Of a stretch of 61,564 nt of DNA, positions 50,872 through 59,740 are shown one piece after another. Numbering within the stretch: the stretch's first letter is position 1; each line of letters opens with the position of its first letter. The position numbers and the translations under genes are program-made. Origin of the DNA: Planctomycetia bacterium (GTDB lineage Bacteria > Planctomycetota > UBA8108 > SXIK01); the NCBI GenBank assembly GCA_005772855.1, contig SXIK01000137.1, forward strand, positions 1-61,564, read 5' to 3'. The notes beneath the pieces are model-generated. The model was not told where the DNA came from. It saw nothing but the letters and a program-made list of their open reading frames with translations, and did not search any database.

Positions 50872-52676
50872 AAGTCGCAAGTGGGCTCATGGTGTTGGCA
50901 GCGTGGACCCTGTGCGGCTGCGAAACCCTTCCGCACCCCGAGAGCCAGACTCCTTACGAGCTCGGACGGGACGCGGCGAAAATGAAGGACTATGCAACTG
51001 CGGTCACGCAGCTCACTGTCGCGATCAACAATGCCCGCGACTATGTCTTTACGGAGGCGTACTTTGAACGAGGTGAATGTTACCTCCAGATGGCCATGAA
51101 TACCGAGGATCCGCCCGCAAGAGACCAACACCTTCAACTCGCCCTGGAGGATTTCAATCACGTGCTGAAGAGCGAAGAGCTGGGAGCCTGCAACAACTCC
51201 CGCGCAAACGTTCTCATCGGAAGGACTTTCATGGCCAAGCTCGACTTCAAGGCAGCCGAGCAGGCCTTCAGAAAGGTCTTGGAGTTCGAGGTTGAGCCCT
51301 CCGCACGCGAATCCATCCTTGCAGCTCACCGGGACCTTGGGTGGATCTTGCTCGAAGCGGCCAGGACGAGCTTGAAGCCAGATCTCACCGCAGAGGAGGA
51401 GATCAAGCTGCAGGAGGAATTTCGGAAAGCGCAAGAGCACTTCTCACGTGGCCTAGAAATCCATGACGAGGACGAGGAGTGTAACTTGGGAAAGGGCATT
51501 TGCCTCCACTGCCGGGGCCAAGATGGAGAGGCAATCCGCTATCTCAGGAAGAGCACGGATCTTAGCGAATCCCGCAACTCGGCGAACCCCCGCGGACACT
51601 ACTATCTCGCGCTCGCACTCGAACTTCAGCACGGATATCAGGACAAGGCCCTCGAACATTACCGGCGTGCCGTGGAGCAGGACTCAAGACAGTCGTTCAC
51701 TCAACTCTACAATCACCTCGTAAAGGTTCTCCTCGTCTATGTGCCCTTCGAAGCTCCACAATTCCGCTGGTTCTTCGACAACATGCTGGCATTCACCGGT
51801 GGCGATCGAACCTATTGGTCCAATGTGGAAGAGTTCGCAGGGGGACTGATCGAAGGACGCACCGTCGGCATGAAAGAAGCTGGGTTCCTGGCCCGTGCAG
51901 TTGCCCGGGCGAGAAATCTCAAGGTGGACGCGGCCGTCTCCGATGCGCTCCTCCTGAGCGACCAGCCAGATTTCCTTCAACTCCTCATTCGAATTTTCCC
52001 CAACCAGCCACGACGCGCCGAGAGCCTTTACGGCCGCGCGCTGACTCTTTTCGGGTCGAAGCGACACAAGGAATTGGCCAATTTTTTCAAGGAACCGGCA
52101 TTCGAAACTCCCGATCCAGCCCTGACGGAAAGCGAGTACTTCCAAAAAGCACTGGTAATTGATGGCCGCAACATCCTGGCGCTTTGGCTCGAGAGAGGCT
52201 CCAGAAACGGACCGCTCACGGTTGGGCAAAAGACAGAACGCGACAGCTACCTCTCCAGGGCGATTGCAGCATTCCAAACCTATCTCACAAGTCACCCTGA
52301 CGATCGAGAAGTGGCCCTGGCGCTCGGCGGAGCACAGGAAGAAACCGACGACTTCTCGAAAGCCTCGGTTCGATATGCTGAGCTCGGCAAGAAAAACCCC
52401 GCTGACGACGAAGTATTCCGGAGACTCGTGCGGCTCCACACGGGCCGCCTGCTGAACCCGCAGCAGATGACGGACGCATGGGTCGCACTGCTTCGCTATG
52501 CCGGGAACGATCCCGAGATTCGCGAATACGTTCAGCGGCAGAAAGACGCGCTAGTATCCCAGATCACTCTTTACTGCAGGGGATGCGGCAGAAAGGGGTC
52601 AGAGGGCGACGTCCTCTGTCTGGAGTGCGGAAAACAGATCGGGGTTGCTACCGCGCCGCTGACAGGCAGCGAGTAG
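50868..52676 (+). CDS. TPR lipoprotein with C-terminal zinc ribbon
   Basis: The protein has 602 residues. The start GTG overlaps the previous stop. The signal ends at AAWTLCGC (lipobox). Many TPR units follow, for example ELGRDAAKMKDYATAVTQLT, LDFKAAEQAFRKVLEFEVEP, RAIAAFQTYLTSHPDDREVA and DDFSKASVRYAELGKKNPAD. The last 35 residues hold a zinc ribbon (YCRGCGRKGSEG, then LCLECGKQIG). Zinc ribbons are usually cytoplasmic, so one at the end of an exported lipoprotein is unusual. It probably organises a protein complex at the membrane. Terminator-like hairpins follow at 52752 and 52869. Confidence 0.82.
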   Translation: MKVASGLMVLAAWTLCGCETLPHPESQTPYELGRDAAKMKDYATAVTQLTVAINNARDYVFTEAYFERGECYLQMAMNTEDPPARDQHLQLALEDFNHVLKSEELGACNNSRANVLIGRTFMAKLDFKAAEQAFRKVLEFEVEPSARESILAAHRDLGWILLEAARTSLKPDLTAEEEIKLQEEFRKAQEHFSRGLEIHDEDEECNLGKGICLHCRGQDGEAIRYLRKSTDLSESRNSANPRGHYYLALALELQHGYQDKALEHYRRAVEQDSRQSFTQLYNHLVKVLLVYVPFEAPQFRWFFDNMLAFTGGDRTYWSNVEEFAGGLIEGRTVGMKEAGFLARAVARARNLKVDAAVSDALLLSDQPDFLQLLIRIFPNQPRRAESLYGRALTLFGSKRHKELANFFKEPAFETPDPALTESEYFQKALVIDGRNILALWLERGSRNGPLTVGQKTERDSYLSRAIAAFQTYLTSHPDDREVALALGGAQEETDDFSKASVRYAELGKKNPADDEVFRRLVRLHTGRLLNPQQMTDAWVALLRYAGNDPEIREYVQRQKDALVSQITLYCRGCGRKGSEGDVLCLECGKQIGVATAPLTGSE

Positions 52677-52751
52677 CGCTGCCGCAGCGAGCCACTCCGG
52701 CCAGTCCGTCACGCCGAAAGGGCATGAAGCTCTTGTCAAGACCCTCAGAAA

Positions 52752-52789
52752 GCGAAGAAGGCCGGTGGAAGAGTTTGCCGGCCTTTCGC
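52752..52789 (+). terminator. Long hairpin after TPR lipoprotein operon
   Basis: GCGAAGAAGGCCGG (52752-52765) pairs with CCGGCCTTTCGC (52778-52789) with one bulge, giving about 12 bp. A T-run comes only 25 bases later (around 52813), so it may be a partial or processing signal. Confidence 0.4.
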
Positions 52790-52868
52790 TCAAGCCTCTG
52801 GGGGCTCCTCACTATTTTTTCTCCTCGTGGAGGGTCCTTGGCTCTTTTCGCTTCACCTTGTCAGGAAG

Positions 52869-52897
52869 CAACTCGTTGAGAATGAGTTGATATTTTT
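52869..52897 (+). terminator. Intrinsic terminator after TPR lipoprotein operon
   Basis: CAACTC (52869-52874) pairs with GAGTTG (52884-52889) and is followed by ATATTTTTC. The stem is short (6 bp) but the T-run is in place. It separates the TPR operon from the lipoprotein at 53005. Confidence 0.5.
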
Positions 52898-53004
52898 CTA
52901 CTTGTTTGTGCTTGTTTGATATTATCACCACAATCCATCTCCTGTCTACTGCCTACCTCAAGGACTCTCGTCCCTCAATAAACCACGTGAAAGGATGCCA
53001 ACGT

Positions 53005-53718
53005 ATGCCGAAACCAAATTCGCGGGCCACCCTGAGCCTCGTCACCGCCGTGCTTCTAGGCTGCTCTCCATCGCCGAGACAAACGCCTGAGAATCTGCCA
53101 CAGCCTCCCTCGTCCGCACAACTGACTCCGACACCCGCCGTCACCGCCACCGGAACGACGCCCCCTTCGCCGACAGCGAGCAAGGGGGAGATTCCCCCAG
53201 CCATCAGGGAGTTGAGGGCAAAGCTTGAACCCAGTGGCGAGGTCAAGGCACCCGCCACAAGCGCTCCCATACCGACAGCGCCGCCCACCGAGGTAGCCGC
53301 TCCAATACCGGACGCCGAAAAGCTCACCCAGTCAGCAGCCAGAGTGATCAGTGAACTTTCGCAGGCGCTGGAACAAGGCGATTTCAAGCAAGCCGAGGCC
53401 CTCTGCATCCAGCAATCCGATCTTGGAAAAGTCCTGGGAGCCAGCTACGTGCCCATCATCGGCAGTGGAGTGCCAACGCAGAACGCGGCAGCCATCCAGC
53501 ACTTGATTGCTGGCCTGAAGGGCAAGAAGTGGTCCTCGGATTTCCAACCCGGGAGGCTGAGTCGTGCCCCCGGGAGAAGTGCCTTCCTGGGGGGGCTGAT
53601 CCTCATGAGTGGCTCCATAGTGCGCTTCAGATCCGAAGGCGTGACGATCGAGGCCCACCTTGAGGAGCTAACGCACTTCGGTGAAGACTGGCGAATCTTC
53701 CGCCTCAGAGCGCCGTAA
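53005..53718 (+). CDS. Proline/threonine-rich lipoprotein
   Basis: The protein has 237 residues. The ATG at 53005 follows AAGGA by about 10 bases; the signal ends in the lipobox VLLGC. Residues 20-110 are a low-complexity Pro/Thr/Ala linker (PTPAVTATGTTPPSPTAS). A folded C-terminal part follows, with RVISELSQALEQGDFKQAEA and ITLEAHLEELTHFGEDWRIF-like segments resembling small lumazine/SnoaL-type folds, though this was not established. No function can be given. It stands alone between two transcription units. Confidence 0.7.
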   Translation: MPKPNSRATLSLVTAVLLGCSPSPRQTPENLPQPPSSAQLTPTPAVTATGTTPPSPTASKGEIPPAIRELRAKLEPSGEVKAPATSAPIPTAPPTEVAAPIPDAEKLTQSAARVISELSQALEQGDFKQAEALCIQQSDLGKVLGASYVPIIGSGVPTQNAAAIQHLIAGLKGKKWSSDFQPGRLSRAPGRSAFLGGLILMSGSIVRFRSEGVTIEAHLEELTHFGEDWRIFRLRAP

Positions 53719-53910
53719 GAACCCAGATAAAGATTCGCCTTCGAGCCCGGCCGTAGCGACGCGGAAACAAGGTGCCCGCCGCGCCCCGGTCAAGAGGAGC
53801 CCCAGGCTTCGAACCTGGCCACGTAGGCCATTGTGCCCTCGACCTGCTGCAATTCCGCGAGGCTTTCGTCGTTCCGGTCTCGTGACCGGAAAAAAGCCTC
53901 CGTCAGAAAA
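53719..53910. other. Intergenic stretch with hairpin
   Basis: The stretch lies between the lipoprotein and the small RNA unit. A perfect 8-bp hairpin, TTCCGGTC/GACCGGAA, occurs at about 53873-53892 but is followed by A bases, so it is not a plus-strand terminator. No gene is recognised. Confidence 0.4.
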
Positions 53911-53945
53911 TAAAAAAAGGACGTCTCAGAGGAGTTAAGACGCCC
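53911..53945 (-). terminator. Intrinsic terminator of the small RNA
   Basis: On the minus strand GGCGTCT (53944-53938) pairs with AGACGTCC (53926-53919) with one bulged T, followed at once by TTTTTTTA. The stem is 7 bp with an 11-base loop. No minus-strand protein gene ends close by; the nearest stop is at 54349. Confidence 0.7.
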
Positions 53946-54100
53946 TTAGAAAAGAAGTGAAGAGAAAACCTAATATTTGAAAGAACTACTGCGTATGGCC
54001 TCGGCTACAGCCTCAAGAACTCTCATAAACCTGTCTCTAAAACCAGGACTCGCAGCTCACACTTCGGGCTACTTCAAGCAAGCAGTCCCAATCCGCGAGC
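53911..54100 (-). ncRNA. Candidate small RNA, about 190 nt
   Basis: A minus-strand promoter (54105-54133) and an intrinsic terminator (53911-53945) bracket about 190 bases that encode no protein. The RNA would begin near 54100 with GGGCTCGCGG. Its 5' part closes as a domain: GGGCTCGC (54102-54095) pairs with GCGAGTCC (54053-54046), one G-U pair, enclosing a hairpin around GGGACTGCTTG and AAGTAGCCC. The sequence does not match tmRNA, RNase P RNA, SRP RNA or the end-pairing pattern of 6S RNA. It lies downstream of, and on the same strand as, the large TPR gene, but has its own promoter. Confidence 0.6.
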
Positions 54101-54348
54101 CCATACTATAGCCAGGTCAGCATTTTGTGTCAAGAGTTCGCGCAAAGAATTTCACAACGTTTCAACAACCATCTAACAACACCCAAGATTTTACTGTAAA
54201 AGCACTAAGCGCTCTTCTCCGGAATCACATGACCGATTCTCCGAATTTCTTGGTCCCAGAAATCCGGCACGACGAGCTCTCCGGATGGCCACGGCAGCCC
54301 TCAGCAGTCGCGAACCCAAACCTGCGGCCACTCGGGCAGCGCCGAGGA
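54101..54348. other. Gap between small RNA promoter and the large TPR gene
   Basis: Apart from the promoter, no feature is seen. It includes an A/T-richer segment (about 54140-54200) that is unlike the coding regions around it. Confidence 0.4.
54105..54133 (-). promoter_or_regulatory. Near-consensus sigma-70 promoter of the small RNA
   Basis: On the minus strand a perfect TTGACA (54133-54128), exactly 17 bases, then TATAGT (54110-54105). It matches 11 of 12 consensus positions and is the best promoter in the window. No protein start follows for more than 300 bases. Confidence 0.8.
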
Positions 54349-57300
54349 TCAGACGGGAATGCTCTCTTGAACGGGAACTCGCCGCCGCCACCGAAGATGC
54401 TTGATGGGCCGAGGAAGGGAAGACTTGACGATCAACTCGATCTCTTCGGCTCGCTGACGATACGCCTCCGAGAGATCGTCCTTGCCCCTCAGCAGGTAAA
54501 CCTGGGAGATGTCGCCCAGTACCTCCCAGCGAAGACGGGGGCATTTTCGGGCTTCCGAGCCTCCCATGGCCTGCTCGAGCGCTTCGAGCGCGCGCAGGAA
54601 GTTCTTCCTCGGGTTGCTTGACGAGCTCTCCACCACGCCCAGCAAGTGAAGAAACTCCTCCACGAGGGGCGAAAGGCCCAGGGTCCGTGCCAGCTGAATG
54701 CCCTCTCTCCCTTGCTTGAGCGCACCCTCGAAGTCCAGCTCGTAAAAAGCGAGCCAGCCAGCCTCCAGCTTGAATCGAGCTGACTCGATCGGCAGCTCCA
54801 GACGATCGACAAGCTCTTTCCATCGTCGGAAAGATTTTTGCGCGGCCTCAGGATTGCCATGTCCCGCCTGGGTCCGTGCCAGAAGTCTCCAGCCAGAGAG
54901 TTCCAGGCTGGGGAGGCGAAAAACCCCTGCCGCCTCGATGAGATCCTGAGCCACAGACAGCGCCGGAACGCACTGGCCCGTCTCCTCCAGGAATCTGCCC
55001 ATACATTCAAGCGATAGCAGCACAACCGAAACGGTGCCTACCTCCAGGGCGGCACAAACTCCGCGCCTGAGGTACTCAAAGGAACGAGCCAGGTCGCCGC
55101 GGGTCAGAAAGACTGAGCCTGCCTCGAGGTAGGCGATCGCCAGTGCTTCCCTGTGGGGTGGGCCCATGTCACGCTCAAGAGCCCCCTCGAATCGCGACAG
55201 CGCCGAGTCGTAGTCCCCGGCATGGGCAGAAATACGCCCAAGCGCAAAGCACACCTTCGTAAGTAGCTCGGGAGCCAGGGGTGGCTCACGCCGGAGGCTA
55301 GCACGACAAACGTTGTGCGCATCCGAAAGCCGGCCGTCAGCCTCCAACAGTGTGGATAGTTGCACAACCTCGGCGTCCTCGAGAAATCGACCACTCCTCG
55401 AGCACTTTTTCTCGAGCTGGCGAATCTTCTTCCTCCGAGGCAAGGGCGAGAGATTGTCGCCCGACGCCGTTCTTGCCCGATCAATCTCCTCATGGGAGGG
55501 ATCCCAGCCGGAAAGGTAGGCTCTGATGGCTTGAGCAGCAGCATCAAAATGGCCGAGCTCAAGCTCGAGCCCAGAGATTGCCGAGACGGTCTGGCCGAGG
55601 CACTCGGTCTTGCCCAGATCAAGCAGCAAGAAATGAGCCCTTCGAAGACTCTTCAGGGCACCCTCTGGATCCCGTCGATTCCGCTGAAGATGGCCGTAGG
55701 CGCCAAGGGCACGAGCGTAAAGCCACCTTGACCCCGTGGATTTCGCCAAACGGACTGAGTCGAGGAGATACGCAGCGGCATCATCCCACTCATTCCTGAG
55801 GGCATGGAGATGCGCCAGGTGACGTTGGCTTTTCAGAATCCCAAGGATGTTTCCACTTGTTTCGCATAGTCGGAGGAGGCATCGCTCAAATTCCGCCGCC
55901 TCCACGTAATCCGAACGATGAAAGTGCACTTCTTCTGCAAGGCGATAAACCTCGATGTAATTGGCGTCGCTCGAGAGCCCCTGAGATGCAACGACTTCCA
56001 GGCACTGGTCGAGATAGCTAAGGCTCAAATCCAGTTGCTTTGTCTCCAGTTGAAATCTGGCGAAAGCCGCGAGCAACTTAAGACGTTCCAGAGACCCTGG
56101 CGAGCCCTCAACACAGCGCAGCCCTTCGCCGTAGGCTTGAATACTCAATTCATGTTCCTGGAGCCTTGCATGCAGGTCTCCTAGGAGGCGGAAAACACGG
56201 CTCTTGACCTCAGCCTCCAACGGTGAGCGAGATAGCGACACATAAGCGTCGATGGCCTCGCGAAAATTTCGGGTTTCCGTCAAGAGCTCGGCGCGGCGGA
56301 GCTGGAGGTCTATTCGAGGCAACTTGCCTGCGGCCAACTCGGCCGCAATCAGGTCCTCAAGCAAGAGCAAGGCGGAATCCGTGGATCCCAGAGCCTCCAG
56401 AGCTGTCAGGGCAGGCTCAAGGACTCCGCCAGCCGCCTCGAGATCCCCCGCAAGCTGAAACATCCCGAAAGCCAGTGGTAGCCAGAGATCATCCCGGGCT
56501 CCAAGTTGCTTGAATTCACTCCCCAGCAACCCGTGCAAGCCAACACGTTCCTGGGCGGGAAGGGACTCGAGGACCGTTTCGGCCACCAACTCGTCAGCGA
56601 TTGCAAAAACGACTCCCGGCGGCGTCTCCAACTCCTCGTTGGTCCCCGCAAAATGGACCGAATCAAGATCAGGCGTCGCAACCAGCCAGCCCCGGGCCAC
56701 AAGCGAAGAGGCCAGTCCAACGACGCTCGGAATCTCCGTTGCCGGAGTTCCCGCCGAGGACACCGGTGGATGGCCAACGCTGCCGCCGGATTCGTCCCTG
56801 AGAGCCGACTCGACAAACTTGGGGCTGCAAGGAACCCCCGCGGCAGCGAGAAAGCCCACGGCGCGCTTTTCAAGGATCGAGAGCCGTGAGAATCGCTCCT
56901 TTACGAGCGCCACGAAGTCAGGCCTACCCTCCAGAATTGCACTGGACTTCAACCCTCCCTGCTCCTCGAGGTTCCACAAGAGCCACTTCGTGTAGCGAAC
57001 ATTACCCCCGGTGACTTGCAGGACTCTTTCACGAAAGGAGAGAGTGCCCTGCACTTGAGAGAAGCTGGAAGCAATGTCCTTCAAGTCGTCTCTCGACAAG
57101 CCACGGGTCCGAACACGGAAGGCCTCCAACTCGTAGAGGCCGGCGTCTCGCAGCTCTCCAAAACTGGACAGGTCAAACTCCGGGGGAACGGCTGCGATTA
57201 CAAGAAGCCTGGGCACCCATTTCTGGAAACGTCGAATAGCAAGGATCCTGATGAGTTGGCAAAACACCTCTCGGGTCACGGGGTCGAGGCTCGTGAGCTC

Positions 57301-58008
57301 TTCGACCAGGAGGAGGGTAGGTGCCCTGGCGCTCAGCTCAAAGAAGGATCGTGCCAGCCCATCAACGAGCCTCGAGCGGTCCAACCGTGGACCGATGGAA
57401 ATTGAAGGCTCTGCACCCCTTGGCGGCGAGCCGCCTCGCCGAGCGACCTTTCGAATCTCACTCAAGATTTCCGGGGAGAATCGTGATGCGCTTCCCTGGG
57501 CCTCTGACAAATTGGCATCGAGCCGCAGGCACTGGAGAGCCAGATCCCTCGCGCCTCCGGGGGGAAGCAGTCCGGGGGCGGACGCCGGACACCGCAAGAC
57601 ATGAATCCCGGACTCCCGACAGGAGACATGAAGCGCCCGCAGCAGCTCCCGTTGCCCCTGACCTGGCTCTCCTTCAAGGAACCCCAACGAGCCAGGCGCG
57701 GAGCCATCCTTCGTCGCGATGCGAGCCAGCCAGCCCTGAATTCCATCAACGAGCAGTCTCAGCTCTCGCTGCGGCATTCCAGCACCAGGGCTGCTGGCCG
57801 CTGGCCCGAGCCCTGCCGCTGGACGCACGGGTGCCGCCACTGACACTGGACTGCATTCAGGGGAGTGGAGGTCTTCAGACGACCGGGAAGCCGCGTTATC
57901 AACAGGCTCTTGCAACTTCGTTCTCCAGAATCTGGACCACGGGGTCGTCTCAAAATCCACTGGCGTGTGCCCGGTGCCCAACCGAGTCAAACCAAAAGAC
58001 CTACGCAA
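54349..58008 (-). CDS. Large STAND-like NTPase/TPR protein with defective Walker A
   Basis: The protein has 1219 residues. An N-terminal AAA/STAND-like domain lies at about 75-420: the P-loop position reads GFLEGEPGQGQRELLRAL, where the Lys-Ser/Thr of GxxGxGK[ST] is Gln-Arg; the Walker B position reads TLLLVEELTSLDPVTREV. A winged-helix-like part follows (ILEKRAVGFLAAAGVPCSPK). From about 530 to 1190 there are many TPR units (AIDAYVSLSRSPLEAEVKSR and HLAHLHALRNEWDDAAAYLL). This architecture is shared with LuxR/MalT and AAA_16-TPR signalling proteins, but there is no output domain at the C-terminus. It probably serves as a scaffold rather than an ATPase switch. It is divergent from the PATAN-HDOD gene. 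Confidence 0.85.
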   Translation of the reverse strand: MRRSFGLTRLGTGHTPVDFETTPWSRFWRTKLQEPVDNAASRSSEDLHSPECSPVSVAAPVRPAAGLGPAASSPGAGMPQRELRLLVDGIQGWLARIATKDGSAPGSLGFLEGEPGQGQRELLRALHVSCRESGIHVLRCPASAPGLLPPGGARDLALQCLRLDANLSEAQGSASRFSPEILSEIRKVARRGGSPPRGAEPSISIGPRLDRSRLVDGLARSFFELSARAPTLLLVEELTSLDPVTREVFCQLIRILAIRRFQKWVPRLLVIAAVPPEFDLSSFGELRDAGLYELEAFRVRTRGLSRDDLKDIASSFSQVQGTLSFRERVLQVTGGNVRYTKWLLWNLEEQGGLKSSAILEGRPDFVALVKERFSRLSILEKRAVGFLAAAGVPCSPKFVESALRDESGGSVGHPPVSSAGTPATEIPSVVGLASSLVARGWLVATPDLDSVHFAGTNEELETPPGVVFAIADELVAETVLESLPAQERVGLHGLLGSEFKQLGARDDLWLPLAFGMFQLAGDLEAAGGVLEPALTALEALGSTDSALLLLEDLIAAELAAGKLPRIDLQLRRAELLTETRNFREAIDAYVSLSRSPLEAEVKSRVFRLLGDLHARLQEHELSIQAYGEGLRCVEGSPGSLERLKLLAAFARFQLETKQLDLSLSYLDQCLEVVASQGLSSDANYIEVYRLAEEVHFHRSDYVEAAEFERCLLRLCETSGNILGILKSQRHLAHLHALRNEWDDAAAYLLDSVRLAKSTGSRWLYARALGAYGHLQRNRRDPEGALKSLRRAHFLLLDLGKTECLGQTVSAISGLELELGHFDAAAQAIRAYLSGWDPSHEEIDRARTASGDNLSPLPRRKKIRQLEKKCSRSGRFLEDAEVVQLSTLLEADGRLSDAHNVCRASLRREPPLAPELLTKVCFALGRISAHAGDYDSALSRFEGALERDMGPPHREALAIAYLEAGSVFLTRGDLARSFEYLRRGVCAALEVGTVSVVLLSLECMGRFLEETGQCVPALSVAQDLIEAAGVFRLPSLELSGWRLLARTQAGHGNPEAAQKSFRRWKELVDRLELPIESARFKLEAGWLAFYELDFEGALKQGREGIQLARTLGLSPLVEEFLHLLGVVESSSSNPRKNFLRALEALEQAMGGSEARKCPRLRWEVLGDISQVYLLRGKDDLSEAYRQRAEEIELIVKSSLPRPIKHLRWRRRVPVQESIPV

Positions 58009-58183
58009 AAAGCTACAACACGCCGGGTCGACCGGCCAACCATGCAGACCTCCAGAGCTCCCGGTTGCCGCCCGTGCCCAGGATGATAGTCTTCGCGGGC
58101 AATCAGGCGCCCTCAGTGCTTTTTAGGATCACCGGCCAGTTAACCGGGGGATTCGGGATACTCGAGGGCGATACCGGTGAACG

Positions 58184-59704
58184 ATGGCGGTCCAAGGAAG
58201 CCTGAAGACAATCAAGATTCCGGAGCTGTTCTCACTGCTCCATCAACTACGGAAAACCGGAGTCCTGACTCTCGTCACGGAAACGGACGAGCGCAGCTTC
58301 TTGCTTCACAGAGGGGACTTGGTCTACGCGACAGCGCACGATGACACCCGACGCATGGGAAGTTATCTGGTGCGACTCGGACTGATCACGGAGAAGGATC
58401 TCAACGACTTCTTGGCCGAGGAGAGGTGCGGAGAAGCCTACTTCGGTCAGAGATTGGTGGAAGCCGGCAAGCTAGGGCGAAGCGAAATTATTCCCGTCAT
58501 TGAGGCCCAGATACTGGACATTCTCGGCGAGGCACTCACCTGGACCTCGGGCGCGTTCCAGTTTGACGATGGGGAGATGCCCTTCGTGGTTCCAGACGGA
58601 GCCGTCTCGACACATTCGGTCATTCTGGAGGCGACGCGGCGAGCCGATGAGCGAAACAAGACAAAGAGCATCTTCCCGGACCTGAAAGTCGTGTTGTCCA
58701 TTCAACAACCCGTCTCAAGGGAAGCGCAGTCGGACTCCGAGACGCAAACGATGGCCCTTGTCAACGGCCAGCGTACTGTGGAGGAGATTCTCTACTCGAG
58801 CAACGAGCAAGAGAGCACCACGATCGCGACGCTCAAGGATCTCCTCGACAAGGGTATCCTGGAAACACTCTCCCTCCAGACCGCTCTCGCCGTATCAAGC
58901 GGCGCTGAGGAATTGAGAGACCTGCCAGTGGCCCCCAATGTTCCAGGAAACCTTTTCTCGATCTTGAACAGCGACTGTGAAAAAGTTTCACGGATCGCTG
59001 CTGTGCTGGCTCTCGACCCCAATCTCGCCGCCAAGGTCTTGAGAGCCGCAGCCCGGGGAGGGCAGGAGATCCCACGCAGTGACCTGAGTTTGCGGCAAAT
59101 CGCGAACTTGCTTGGCAGCTTCGAGCTACGGTCGATCCTTGTGCCAGAAGTCCTTCGCGGGCTTTTCTTTTCCAAGCCAGCGCCCTTCTGGAAAGAGAAT
59201 TGGGAACATTCCGTCCATTGCGCCCAAGTCTGCCAGAGCGTTGCAAAACTGTCTGAGTACCCCTATCCGGAGGAGGCCTACATCGCCGGATTGCTCCACA
59301 ACCTCGGTGTTTTTATCCTCTCCCATCACAATCCGCAGCGCTATCGCAGTATTGTCATGGAGTCCCTCACCGAGAAGAAGGACATCGAGGCTCTCGAGGA
59401 GCAGACTTTTGGCATCTCGCATTCCAGATTGGGAGGCCTCAGGGCAGAGAAGTGGAATTTTCCACGCAGAATTACTCAGGCCATCCGTGGACACCACAGC
59501 ACTGATCCCAATGCGGGAACCCCCCTGCTGCACATCCTTTCGATCGCTTGCGGGCTCGCGAACGAACACGGACTCCAGGTCGGTTTTCACCCGGCGCTGC
59601 CGCAGCAATACAAGGGGGCGCTCAAGAAACTCAACCTGAATCAAAAAAAGATCGCGTCACTCATGCCCCGGGCTCCCCGAACGGCAGTGGAGCCTGTCGC
59701 ATGA
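58184..59704 (+). CDS. PATAN (DUF4388) - HDOD protein
   Basis: The protein has 506 residues. Residues 1-110 are a DUF4388/PATAN domain (SLKTIKIPELFSLLHQLRKT and SFLLHRGDLVYATAHDD), found in signalling proteins of Deltaproteobacteria and Planctomycetota. A middle region (RTVEEILYSSNEQESTTIATL) is winged-helix-like. From about 250 to 460 comes an HDOD domain with HD remnants (YIAGLLHNLGVFILSHHNPQ) that lacks a full set of metal ligands, as is normal. Such proteins act as adaptors in stress or motility signalling. The gene is divergent from the large TPR protein gene and 36 bases upstream of clpC. Confidence 0.87.
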   Translation: MAVQGSLKTIKIPELFSLLHQLRKTGVLTLVTETDERSFLLHRGDLVYATAHDDTRRMGSYLVRLGLITEKDLNDFLAEERCGEAYFGQRLVEAGKLGRSEIIPVIEAQILDILGEALTWTSGAFQFDDGEMPFVVPDGAVSTHSVILEATRRADERNKTKSIFPDLKVVLSIQQPVSREAQSDSETQTMALVNGQRTVEEILYSSNEQESTTIATLKDLLDKGILETLSLQTALAVSSGAEELRDLPVAPNVPGNLFSILNSDCEKVSRIAAVLALDPNLAAKVLRAAARGGQEIPRSDLSLRQIANLLGSFELRSILVPEVLRGLFFSKPAPFWKENWEHSVHCAQVCQSVAKLSEYPYPEEAYIAGLLHNLGVFILSHHNPQRYRSIVMESLTEKKDIEALEEQTFGISHSRLGGLRAEKWNFPRRITQAIRGHHSTDPNAGTPLLHILSIACGLANEHGLQVGFHPALPQQYKGALKKLNLNQKKIASLMPRAPRTAVEPVA

Positions 59705-59740
59705 AAATGCACCACACACAACCAAGGGAACGTTAGCGCC

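Noticed and set aside
53795-53830. T-arm-like sequence suggesting a tRNA on the minus strand (CCAGG, TTCGAAG, CCTGG)
   Set aside because: No matching 5' acceptor strand, anticodon arm or CCA end could be found at the right distance.
53911-54100. Identity of the small RNA as 6S, tmRNA, RNase P or SRP RNA
   Set aside because: The ends do not pair as in 6S, and the conserved cores of the other three are absent.
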